DNA of 50,923 nt, taken from UBA7332 sp051652645 (lineage in GTDB: Bacteria > Bacteroidota > Bacteroidia > Bacteroidales > UBA7332). Location: contig JBOFUP010000086.1 of the NCBI GenBank assembly GCA_051652645.1, positions 1-50,923 of the forward strand. Reading direction: 5' to 3'. This document shows positions 10,101 through 16,966 of this stretch, piece after piece (the first letter of the stretch is position 1; every line of letters begins with the position of its first letter). The notes below the pieces were generated by a model. It saw only the letters and a program-made list of their open reading frames with translations. It did not search any database and was not told the DNA's origin. Position numbers and translations under genes: made by a program.

Positions 10101-11021
10101 ATCTTAGACGAACGAAAAAGACACAAAAATATCATTGACGAAAATTTAACTTGTGAATCCGATTGTGAAATAGAAGACACCAACGAGGAAATTGGAGATG
10201 ATTGGATTGACAATAACATTGATGATGATAATAATTACTCCGAAGATGAGAATTATGAAGATATTAAAACTTCAACCAATAATAGGAAATCTACAGATGA
10301 TAATAGATCTAATTCTAGGCCAAATGCTGCATATCCAGAAATGAAAGGTTGGAACGATAATTATAAAAAAACGCCTACAGTTCCCAAACCATTTTCTCCA
10401 GATGATGTTAGAAATTTCGGGTCTAATTGCATTACGAGGACTTTGGAAGTTCTTGAACCAACAGCATCGGAGGTAAATGAGATTAATAGAATACTTGGTG
10501 AGGAGTTGACGTCTACTCAAATTGCAGACCTAAATTACCTTGCACAGTTGCGTCTTTTCAATAACCTCAAGACGAAAGGAATGGAACCCGATGAAAGTGT
10601 AGATGATTTTGTAAGAAACGCACATCTAGAAAACGAACACACCATTAATGGTGGAAAATATATTCATAAGTGTAGTGCTGTTGGAGGTATAATGTATTTG
10701 TCTCCTTCTATTTGGAATAAAATTGCGGATGATAGCTGCGTTGTATGTGTGTATCTTGGTCCTAAATCAAATGAATTCATGTATTTCAATAACATCAATG
10801 ATATATTACAATGGGTTGGTGAAGATGATATTGTCATAAAGCTTACAGGAGAAGAGAAAGTTGAAGTCGTGGAAGAACTTTATTCTACAATTTTACATGG
10901 GGTCAAGGGTACAGCTTATACAATGATTAGAATAAATTCTAATGAAAAGTATAATTCTATTTTTGCTCCTCTTTCAAATGATTATATAAACGCAGAAGAA
11001 GTAGATATCAATGAATATTAG
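4122..11021 (+). CDS. Giant sacsin/NOV-like GHKL ATPase (2,299 residues)
   Basis: The N-terminal 230 residues are beta-rich and unassigned. A GHKL (Hsp90/MutL/histidine-kinase type) ATPase domain follows. Its N box is ELLQNANDY at 264-272 (E264, N268, D271), with HSGSDF at 298-303 at the position of the G1 region and GYKGIGFKT at 327-335 as the glycine-rich lid. IGYKGIGFK is characteristic of the sacsin/NO VEIN group. The long middle (about 600-1950) seems to hold diverged repeats marked by PLLIDNDELV-like strands, as in sacsin-repeat proteins. An acidic Asp/Asn-rich low-complexity linker lies at about 1990-2070. The last 190 residues contain FNNLKTKG and GGKYIHKCSA followed by LSPSIWNKI, resembling a degenerate DUF3883/NOV C-terminal domain with a restriction-endonuclease-like core. 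The stop overlaps the helicase start by 11 bases, so the two are one operon. There is no signal peptide, so it is probably cytoplasmic. A defence role is inferred. Confidence 0.85.
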   Translation: MRKFKNKKELIEASDNDITSFFKEAKFAGKFDTSISDEQKEKYCGQVTDITMDGAWNNICPKFIYVPIKYAKIIREGSCEFKCYIILKLLREKNACILQISSINNLNSINFKAPIVKSFDLSEESTFKRNLKLKDNLFIGQFTQNRDGSYTIRDIRRSDFSKLILQNGKEQLPIGYHPKGKKIQNGKYYEFSWVLNAAKKDEYLYLFKVDESKPFKEISSRELINRLHNDIMGYPAGAGQKIVKMLDTLKNQLTASGKEIFIYELLQNANDYPYKENGITEKVNIEFHITQKSLLFMHSGSDFNEKNIAAICSINDKEKTDNKDAIGYKGIGFKTVFLDNNYVYLQTNDFSFRFDKEETKDIVDTPWQILPIWTNYKTLAQAEKDVFNNVDKKFRVKFALHPTNINILRGEGQNYIKMFKNVFQNERVILFIPNLDSVKVFYNENSIPDIICNSNNDRWQVNDYIDIVPEEVTQSINADIDKQEDSGTLKIPTKYYDFTKTKVSFACEVEGSQLKEVEDTQLYCYLPTKATWGFNFLMNTDMIPTGPRDDIEIDFADQININLEIAKIAGRQFFEWIKSLCELKKYKYSSIFRLIPVFETNIREHGKYKRLIEKFKEGFDNRLNNEEFIPVDASTYKVLSRIILDETGLTSSGIINDEDFFRLSGLDGYLPIAVLRKDREFNAFLKRYLKEFNSSDNIWTKEDLKALCKETDFKEWLEDQNNNNKFLNFLLERRYLEEFIDEEIFLEEEGALYTAAELYYNIDKYLIDIFAFSNHVCYLSAKTREYFIGNEKWNSIIADAFKEFNCDDFVDDVLLSNENYSETIKKLNDKKISIHFFKFLAENIGFSERYFSLPFINDKDELVTNFEKKVIFFSSEIGNKVCEYDWISGVRIEFLSKDYLDVSKEYFKGNFYIKNFSDEIIIKDIILSEEYHDIIENSINEDFETSKAFIDYCYEFKEFLWDGSLRKYALHVYDCQGDEQWCLTEDNIYFQSDLYENYSSKEWIDSSWMYVLDEDYFNISNNDIDLKHFLSNVFGIEELTKANFYTSVVKCNLKAIFNNTRGNNDADGSKNFDFINYLDDSYRLIFEEEKDGDLFDRLILVSEEGSDVEHKENKLYIFDEELEEIVGYDWFPKDIIHICNKEYGKSKALSAIGVKNFKFSEFYDDVILSEISSINDNIKDKEVSIAFHKFIIDRMSGLTADQQSKMIHAKVFLLGHDEAENSAAGHKILNVKAKELFDLGLVEFSDLDIIDPDYKTEDNSEYWEMRLGNTKFSVSDFYNWLKNNIDDFSITLKSEESNINFWRWVKDNISDAAIEKLPVLPLLIDNDELVESDGVIYLSDSYIENGSIETIVKKYHDDALFISEKYIAENDNVGEWKEFWTKIGLLSEVADILINTIIPKLDEIYDEKLLATIAIHQSRLEEVYDNLPSKLSKLRVKALDGKFYSVSEAIYVNTEKLEPFTFIELPNQIRFETASERMLIKSIIESVDGQLIDSLTDWQLAKIKRYLDIQKEDKKDEEFLSIHYKLINELSALYEYDKEKLNTYGDIKEIKLLDKSNKLCNSSDLTMGTIYNPFCDFEKYKIDDLDYLSDSYKKECSNDVRKLFNNIYNVHCNFKKTDIAYLENREFSIYFWCTYLNQRTADKRGIKDLIETNELDKIACIPTQNKMMAPTQIYSRGISSYVKNTENWEDKLPLTSLPEIEFEKDKTFFDILPFNKSLKFIDSLNALFKIQGKDKRQTLLQWMIESHNDKFTSSIESYRSDKNALWKNVKNQNSHISELYALEYGDKMLGQYFGNLPKIINKDYLPTGPIPFRSACDILKIATIKSNDLIVEPINPVNRDQYVKTDLYLYTLVIAGYENEDDWEDIYKKYSSKIEEIKFICCDAISLRYREDASICQCMKKFYTEKGTSDFYYVKSIDDKLVYIPFVESFTEYLSITSEDDFIKTIMASREIALDYAKENNALMLDEKFKEELNKLIPGIKHELNGQEANDMDILDERKRHKNIIDENLTCESDCEIEDTNEEIGDDWIDNNIDDDNNYSEDENYEDIKTSTNNRKSTDDNRSNSRPNAAYPEMKGWNDNYKKTPTVPKPFSPDDVRNFGSNCITRTLEVLEPTASEVNEINRILGEELTSTQIADLNYLAQLRLFNNLKTKGMEPDESVDDFVRNAHLENEHTINGGKYIHKCSAVGGIMYLSPSIWNKIADDSCVVCVYLGPKSNEFMYFNNINDILQWVGEDDIVIKLTGEEKVEVVEELYSTILHGVKGTAYTMIRINSNEKYNSIFAPLSNDYINAEEVDINEY

Positions 11022-12789
11022 AAATAGAATACAGAACTATAAACATTTCTTTATGGATCAAATAAAGGAGGCTGAGCTGGAGCAAAAGACTATTGTCACT
11101 GCTCCAGTCTCTCAACTTTTGAAGAAAAAAGAAATTATTATAGGATATGTTGATCATATAAATGAAAATACCGGGCATGTAGTCCTGAAATTTCCTAAAA
11201 ATACCGCTCCACGCCTTAAGGTGCAGAAATCGGTTATGCTGATTAAAAACAATGCAAAAACTGAATTAGGAGCTAATATTTTTGAATGGAAGTGTTCTTT
11301 TCTTGACTTTTGTAAAAACCCATATTATCATTCAAACACATCAGATTTAGTTCCTTTATATTATTATAAGGTTGATGACAGCAGGTATGATTATGTAGGA
11401 TGTACAGGAGTTAGTGTGACTTTTTTTGATCAAATTAAAAGGATTTTGTCCGCAGGTAAGGTGTTAACGGTTCTGATATTTACTCCCTTTCCACCGGTAG
11501 AATACTATAATAATTTGGTTAATTTTCTAGAAGCGTATCATAACATTCCGGAATTGCTTATAGAACCAAAGATTAGATATGAAGATTGGCATCCCGAGAA
11601 ACTATCATATGATCCACAGAATAAGACAGGAATATCAGACCAAATAATGAAAACCTTAGATAATGATAGTTGTTGTGTCCTGCAAGGCCCTCCCGGTACA
11701 GGGAAAAGTTTTACCATAGCCCATATAATTGCAAAGTACCTAATTGAAAATAAGACTGTTTGCGTAACAACGATGGCTAATCGGGGGCTGATAGAATTAG
11801 TTAAACAGCCCCCATTAGAGACATTTTTGAAAGAAGGAAAAATTTCCAAAACAAACTTGTCTTCAGATGAACGAACAAGTGTGTCCGGATTGAAATCAGC
11901 AAAGAAGGGATTTATAGTACCTAAAGGAGAGCTTTTGTGCTCTACTAATTATGTATTATCGCATGCTTATAATCGTGATAATTTGAAAGACAGTTCCTTT
12001 CCATTATATGATCTTATTATTATTGAAGAGGCATCACAAGCTTTCTTAACTTCTATATTGGCATTTAAAAAATTAGGGGTAAAGTGCTTAATTGTTGGTG
12101 ATCCTATGCAGCTTCCACCAATAATTTCGAACCCAAATAAATCTTTGTATAAAGCATGGAATGCAAACACTCAGATAGAAGGATTGAAGACATTCGCTTT
12201 AGGAACAAATGTCAAGTCATATAGGATTATCACAACTTTCAGATTAACTAATGCATCGGCTAATTTAACTGGCATTTTTTATGACAATGACTTTTTTTCA
12301 GTTCAAGAAAATCAATTGGATTATAGCGAATGTAATTCACCGTATTTTCCCAAAGAGGGTGGAGTATTATATTACTATACATCGGATTATACCAATAATA
12401 TTATCTCAGGTTCAGGACTTACCATTGTAAATGATATTATTTCTTTAATGCGTAATCACTATCCAAATAGGACTATTGCTATTATTTCTCCTTTCAATGA
12501 CACTGTTAAACAATTACAAAAGAGCTTCCTTACCGATTTATCTTGCGACAATATTACAATTGAGACCATTGATAGGATTCAGGGGATGACTGTAGATTAT
12601 GCAATATTATATGTACCTGGTAGAAATCCAGGATTTGCGCTAGATGAACGACGCTTTAATGTGGCGACAAGTAGATCTAGAAGCACAACAATGATAGTGT
12701 CTGATATTTCATTAACAGATATGCATTCAATATCTTCTAATGTTTCTTTGTTTGTTAGAAATAGCAAGCATATATTAGACAGACAATAA
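11011..12789 (+). CDS. UPF1/DNA2-type superfamily 1 helicase
   Basis: This 592-residue protein carries all SF1 motifs: Walker A GPPGTGKS at 226-233; motif Ia TTMANRGL; motif II DLIIIEEASQ at 334-343 (E339-E340); motif III VGDPMQLPP at 362-370; motif IV-like TTFRLT; motif V TIDRIQG at 519-525; motif VI NVATSRSR at 550-557. The order and the EEASQA form match the AAA_11/AAA_12 (UPF1, DNA2, SMUBP) helicases, which unwind DNA or RNA 5' to 3'. Residues 1-220 are an accessory region with a beta-barrel-like stretch (IIGYVDHINENTGHVVLKF). No nuclease domain is visible, so nuclease activity would have to come from its partner. The ATG lies inside the end of the upstream ATPase gene, in another frame, implying coupled translation and a functional pair. 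Confidence 0.92.
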   Translation: MNIRNRIQNYKHFFMDQIKEAELEQKTIVTAPVSQLLKKKEIIIGYVDHINENTGHVVLKFPKNTAPRLKVQKSVMLIKNNAKTELGANIFEWKCSFLDFCKNPYYHSNTSDLVPLYYYKVDDSRYDYVGCTGVSVTFFDQIKRILSAGKVLTVLIFTPFPPVEYYNNLVNFLEAYHNIPELLIEPKIRYEDWHPEKLSYDPQNKTGISDQIMKTLDNDSCCVLQGPPGTGKSFTIAHIIAKYLIENKTVCVTTMANRGLIELVKQPPLETFLKEGKISKTNLSSDERTSVSGLKSAKKGFIVPKGELLCSTNYVLSHAYNRDNLKDSSFPLYDLIIIEEASQAFLTSILAFKKLGVKCLIVGDPMQLPPIISNPNKSLYKAWNANTQIEGLKTFALGTNVKSYRIITTFRLTNASANLTGIFYDNDFFSVQENQLDYSECNSPYFPKEGGVLYYYTSDYTNNIISGSGLTIVNDIISLMRNHYPNRTIAIISPFNDTVKQLQKSFLTDLSCDNITIETIDRIQGMTVDYAILYVPGRNPGFALDERRFNVATSRSRSTTMIVSDISLTDMHSISSNVSLFVRNSKHILDRQ

Positions 12790-12843
12790 GCGTAATTACG
12801 GTCTAATAACTCATCAAATTCTATTTGAGGTATTTACAGAGTT

Positions 12844-13568
12844 TTATTGCTGTCCTATAAAAACTATAAAGCACAAAAATCTTTTCCGAATCGTCTAGTA
12901 GTAGGCGATTCGGAAAAGATTTTTAAAGTAAGCCTCCTATAATCTAAAAGTGTTTTATTAGGTTGTGCTAAACGTTGTCTAGATATAATATTTAAGCATA
13001 CTTAGGGTTACTACCAACTCCTTTTAGAATAATAAAGAATAATAAGATAGTAGTGAAGTCCATAATATGTAGAAGTTTTTCCCTTGGTGTATTATTGCAG
13101 CTGTCCGCTAAAGTATTTTTATATCTATTGTATAGTGAAAAATATACTTGAGCAAAGAAGTCGCTACTACGTCTATTATTAGCCTCTGAGAGTGTGCTTC
13201 TTTTAACCATATAGTTGACTACTAGGTGTTCAAGCTTATTAGCCTCAGATAACATGCCTACAACTATCTCTCTCAAAGAATCATGATGCATAAGGACTCC
13301 ATAAAGTAGAGTTACAAGGTGGGAATAGCCATCAAGTGTCTCTATACAAAACGATCATTCCCCCTAAATGACTTAGGGCTTTGATCTGTTGCTTATCGGT
13401 CAAATTTAATAGCTGACAGTATAGCGGCTGGCAGGTAAAATGTATATTTTTGCTCATGGTTGAAATATTCGGACTCGAAAACCGTAATGTAAACCAAATG
13501 GCCTAAATCCTATAGCAGGATTCAAACCTTTTTTTCTTAATCCAAAAACTTTTGCCGGACAGCAATAA
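12844..13568 (-). mobile_element. Decayed IS4-like (DUF4372-type) insertion sequence
   Basis: The element is bounded by the 12-bp inverted repeats TTATTGCTGTCC (12844-12855) and GGACAGCAATAA (13557-13568). It carries the first third of a DUF4372 transposase gene on the minus strand (12992-13457). The rest of the gene is missing, so the ~0.73-kb relic is about half the length I would expect for an intact element. Near the left end is a perfect 19-bp hairpin (12875-12893 with 12906-12924), probably the transposase terminator. About 120 bp of this end is repeated in opposite orientation at 44795-44914. No target-site duplication is visible. Confidence 0.8.
12992..13457 (-). pseudogene. IS4-family transposase (DUF4372), frameshifted and truncated
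   Basis: Translation from the ATG at 13457-13455 gives MSKNIHFTCQPLYCQLLNL, the typical start of DUF4372 transposases, and then hits a stop at about 13330. The adjacent frame continues the family: DGYSHLVTLLYGVL, DSLREIVVGML and KRSTLSEANNRRSS. It ends at IMDFTTI, which contains the first Asp of the DDE catalytic triad, and ILKGVGSNPK. So a frameshift lies at about 13330-13345 and everything after the first third of the protein is deleted. The 99-codon frame starting at ATG 13291 is only the in-frame middle of this remnant, not an independent gene. It cannot be active. Confidence 0.85.
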
Positions 13569-13571
13569 TTT

Positions 13572-13964
13572 TGAATCAAGACTACAAAATCTCGAGTTGC
13601 AACTATGAGTCATTTAATGTATTGACACCTACAATTAAAGAGGTTAATAGAAAAGAGGTTACACATCATTAGTAGGTGACAAATGAGCTGGGTATTGATC
13701 TATTTTTTATAGATTCCTTACCATCCTCAGGAGAGAAGTGGTAATAAAAAAAGGGAAGGCTTAATTAGGCACCTCTTTCCCAAATGGTCTGATATAGAGA
13801 ATCTATCTAAAGCTAGAATCAGAACCATCCATTATTGACTATCTGACCCAAAAAAGGGTTGATTAGCTTTTCAATAATAGATATCCTACTATACAATAAA
13901 GATGATTCCTGATCTTACGAGTGTGAGCACTAAATAAGATCAGGAATCATCTTTTCTATTCATG
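13572..13964. other. Non-coding stretch between IS relic and the PEP-synthase-like gene
   Basis: No coding frame was recognised. A GC-containing imperfect hairpin at 13746-13783 (GGGAAAG...CTTCCC on the minus strand, followed by seven T) looks like an orphan minus-strand terminator. The right end holds the terminator of the next gene. Confidence 0.5.
13895..13956 (-). terminator. Terminator of the trk / PEP-synthase-like operon
   Basis: A perfect 19-bp stem (13899-13917 with 13935-13953) encloses a 17-base loop. It lies 9 bases beyond the stop codon and is followed on the minus strand by a short T-rich run. Confidence 0.8.
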
Positions 13965-16937
13965 TTACTTTGGCAACATCACTGCACCTATACCCTTCTT
14001 TCCGTTTAGAACGATAGAGAGAGATTTCTCTAGCTGCACATGGCGAATGGAGTCATTCTCGTATATTGCAGGAAGAGAATTTAGGAACTCTTCGTTGAAG
14101 TAGCCATCATTCATGAAAGGGTTGATAGTAAAGTATCCTACTCCGAAGGATGTTAGGTTTTGGAAGAAGTGAGTTCCTTGAGATGGTTCTATCCTATAGT
14201 TTTCGAGTCCTCTCTCTACTATCAGGCGAGCTGCTGATATGTTTGCCCATTTGACAGGAATTCCGAGGAAACGGTCAGATGAGCCCCATCGTCCTGGACC
14301 TACAAGAATATAATTACGCCCTTTACTCTGTAAATCTTGATTGATTGAGTCGATCAAAGGGACTAGATCCAAATTATTCATCGAGGAGAAGCCTTCACTC
14401 TTGATATATACCACATCAAATATATCATCTATAGTACCATGGCCTAAAGAGCTATTTGATATCAATAGAGTTTCGTTTTTATCTATGTTCTCTGTCGTGG
14501 TTAGTTGCTCTACTTGGTCGTTAGTTTGGTTGGAATCAACTATTGGTCTTATCTGAAGCCAGTAGAAGACACCTTGAGGGTAGTCAGGATGATCCATATC
14601 TACTGCGAACTCTATCTCAACAGGGGTACCCATCTCCTCCTCTCCTACTCTTAGTACTTCTTGCAATACTTGAGCCAGAGGGTATACATCATGCTGAAGT
14701 ACATTGGCAAAGGTGACAAGCTTTCGGCCTCCTGCCCTTAGTCCATCATTGAGTATTCGGTTGTGAAAGTCATAGGTAGAAACTGCATTGCGAAGTGTAC
14801 CATCTTGTTCGGCATCTCTGATAAGAGGATTGAGTAGGTTAAATCCATCTTCTACTTCGAATGGTCTCTCTATAGGATTCATCGATAGTGCATAGAATCT
14901 AGTTTGTGTCTCTTTTAGAGCTATATCTATATCGCTTAGCTGGAGTATATGCTTTGGGTGTTTGGGTGAAAATCTCAATGAGACGCCACCACTGACTATG
15001 GTTTTACCTAATCCAAAGGCTATATTGGCAATGCCATCTGTTGGTTTCTCATCTTGTATTGGATAGAAATTTAATGAACGCGCCACACCTGATAATATGG
15101 GGTAGTATCTCTCACCATAACTTTGTCCTGCTACCTCTTGGAGGATGATTGACATCTTCTCTTGGTCTATCAAATTAGAAGTGGCCAACATATAAGCCTT
15201 TGATTCGCGATAGAATACTGAAGCGTAGACAGACTTAATTGCAGCTGCAATAAGCCTTACACTCTCCATCTTATCCTCTAGGTTTGGAACCATATAGGTA
15301 CTGTAAACTCCAGCAAATGGCTGATAGTGTGAGTCCTCTAGTACACTTGAAGATCTAATGGCGATAGGCTTATTCGTAGCATTCATAAATGATATGAAGT
15401 CTTCGATAAGTGTATCTGGTAGTTGTGCCTTAAGGAAATAGTGTAGTATCTGCTGATCGGAAAGTTCTGATAATGCTAGCCCCCATAGGTTGTTTGACTC
15501 CATAAAGTCATCAAAATAGTCGGAACAGAGAACTACTGTCTTTGGTATTGTGATGAATGTATCTGCGTACTCTTCTAGATCTGGATGCCCTTTAATTATA
15601 GAGTCTATGAATGCTAGGCCTCTACCCTTACCTCCAAGTGATCCTTGTCCAATACGTGCAAAATTAGAGTATTTATCATACCTGTCTTTCTCAAAAACAG
15701 CCACAACCCCCCTATTCTTCATCCTTCTATATTGTACTATGGCATCAAAAATAGCCTGCTTAGCCTCTTCAAAATTGGGATAGTGGTAGATTCTATGTTG
15801 ACGTACGAACTCCGCTAAAGGGAACATCGCTCTTGAGTATAGCCATCTAGAGAAGTGATTTCGGGATGCATGATATACAAATGAGTCCTCAGGGAAAGAT
15901 AGTATATTGTTTTGAAAATCCTTTAGATTAGCCAAACGCATTATCTCTTTACCTGTGCCTGGGTCTTGAAGTACGAAATCCCCAAAACCAAAAGTCCGTC
16001 CTATTATCTCACGAAGGTCTATTGCAAGTTTTTGGGATCCTTTATCTAAGAAGTCAGCATTTATTGCCTCTGCTAGTTGACGATTTTCTACTTCTGCTGA
16101 TTGAATAATGATTGGCATGAATGGGTCTTCATGTCTCACTTGCGTACAGAAACGAATACCAGCTATTGGGTCCGTAACCCCTTGACGACGAAAGCGCACA
16201 TCAGAGACTATACCCAACATATTCTTTTTGTACTTTAGGTATAGCTCCATAGCCTCCTCATAGTTTCGAGCTAAAAGTATCTTTGGGCGACCTCTCATCC
16301 TGAGCATCATCTCATGCTCATTGAGGGCCTCCTTGGAGAAGCATTGCGACTGTTTTAGAATATAGTTGTATAGAGTTGGCAACATAGAGGAGTAGAATCG
16401 TATGGAGTTCTCCACAAAGAGTATGACCTGTGCTCCTACTGCCTCAGCATCATACTCTGCATTCATCTTATCCTCTATGAGCTTAATTATAGCTAATAGC
16501 AACTCGCTATTGCCTAACCAACTGAATATATAATCTATTGCCTCTAGGTTCACATTTGCTAGCCTAATGGATATCTCTCTTGAGAATGGAGTAAGTACAA
16601 CAATGGGAATAGATGGATGTGTTGCCTTAATCTGTGTTGCAACATTAAATACATCATATGAATTTACCCCTGGCATAGCAATAACCAAGTCATAACGATT
16701 CTCCTCTAGTTCGCTCATAGCCTCTTGTTCGTTTGTAACAAGCGTTATCCTCGGAGGGTATCGAAGGTTGAGAGAGGTATACTCTAGGAAAATCTGCTCT
16801 TCTATCCTACCATCATCCTCTAGCATAAAAGCATCATACTTTCGGGCAAGAAGGAGTATACTAACGATACGCTTCTGCATTAACTGAGCAAAATAGGTAT
16901 CTTTTAGATATAGCTGATTTATCTTCTTTCTGTTCAT
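13965..16937 (-). CDS. PEP/pyruvate-binding (PPDK_N) protein with receiver-like N-terminus, no phosphohistidine domain
   Basis: This is a 990-residue protein. Residues about 10-160 and 170-350 look like two response-regulator receiver folds (IVSILLLARKYDAFMLEDDG; YDLVIAMPGVNSYDVF; ILLARNYEEAMELY; GIVSDVRF). Residues about 425-800 are a pyruvate-phosphate-dikinase/PEP-synthase nucleotide-binding domain: GQGSLGGKGRGL at about 429 and PIAIRSSSVLEDS at about 523. A conserved C-terminal part (GPGRWGSSD at about 877, then SQGTHFFQNL) follows. The swivelling His domain and the PEP-binding TIM barrel of true PEP synthases are absent, so it should not make PEP alone. Annotated relatives are usually just called PEP synthase. 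Here it follows trkH by 29 bases, so it is the last gene of a K+ uptake operon. A regulatory or phosphotransfer role is inferred. Confidence 0.8.
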   Translation of the reverse strand: MNRKKINQLYLKDTYFAQLMQKRIVSILLLARKYDAFMLEDDGRIEEQIFLEYTSLNLRYPPRITLVTNEQEAMSELEENRYDLVIAMPGVNSYDVFNVATQIKATHPSIPIVVLTPFSREISIRLANVNLEAIDYIFSWLGNSELLLAIIKLIEDKMNAEYDAEAVGAQVILFVENSIRFYSSMLPTLYNYILKQSQCFSKEALNEHEMMLRMRGRPKILLARNYEEAMELYLKYKKNMLGIVSDVRFRRQGVTDPIAGIRFCTQVRHEDPFMPIIIQSAEVENRQLAEAINADFLDKGSQKLAIDLREIIGRTFGFGDFVLQDPGTGKEIMRLANLKDFQNNILSFPEDSFVYHASRNHFSRWLYSRAMFPLAEFVRQHRIYHYPNFEEAKQAIFDAIVQYRRMKNRGVVAVFEKDRYDKYSNFARIGQGSLGGKGRGLAFIDSIIKGHPDLEEYADTFITIPKTVVLCSDYFDDFMESNNLWGLALSELSDQQILHYFLKAQLPDTLIEDFISFMNATNKPIAIRSSSVLEDSHYQPFAGVYSTYMVPNLEDKMESVRLIAAAIKSVYASVFYRESKAYMLATSNLIDQEKMSIILQEVAGQSYGERYYPILSGVARSLNFYPIQDEKPTDGIANIAFGLGKTIVSGGVSLRFSPKHPKHILQLSDIDIALKETQTRFYALSMNPIERPFEVEDGFNLLNPLIRDAEQDGTLRNAVSTYDFHNRILNDGLRAGGRKLVTFANVLQHDVYPLAQVLQEVLRVGEEEMGTPVEIEFAVDMDHPDYPQGVFYWLQIRPIVDSNQTNDQVEQLTTTENIDKNETLLISNSSLGHGTIDDIFDVVYIKSEGFSSMNNLDLVPLIDSINQDLQSKGRNYILVGPGRWGSSDRFLGIPVKWANISAARLIVERGLENYRIEPSQGTHFFQNLTSFGVGYFTINPFMNDGYFNEEFLNSLPAIYENDSIRHVQLEKSLSIVLNGKKGIGAVMLPK

Positions 16938-16966
16938 ATATACTCAAATTAGATTTAGGGTTATGT

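Noticed and set aside
12992..13291. A 99-codon frame on the minus strand as an independent gene
   Set aside because: It is the in-frame middle of a frameshifted DUF4372 transposase; family sequence continues upstream in the adjacent frame.
13505..13535. GGTTTGAATCCT on the minus strand, resembling a tRNA T-arm
   Set aside because: No acceptor, D or anticodon stem can be folded around it, and it lies in the leader of the IS relic.
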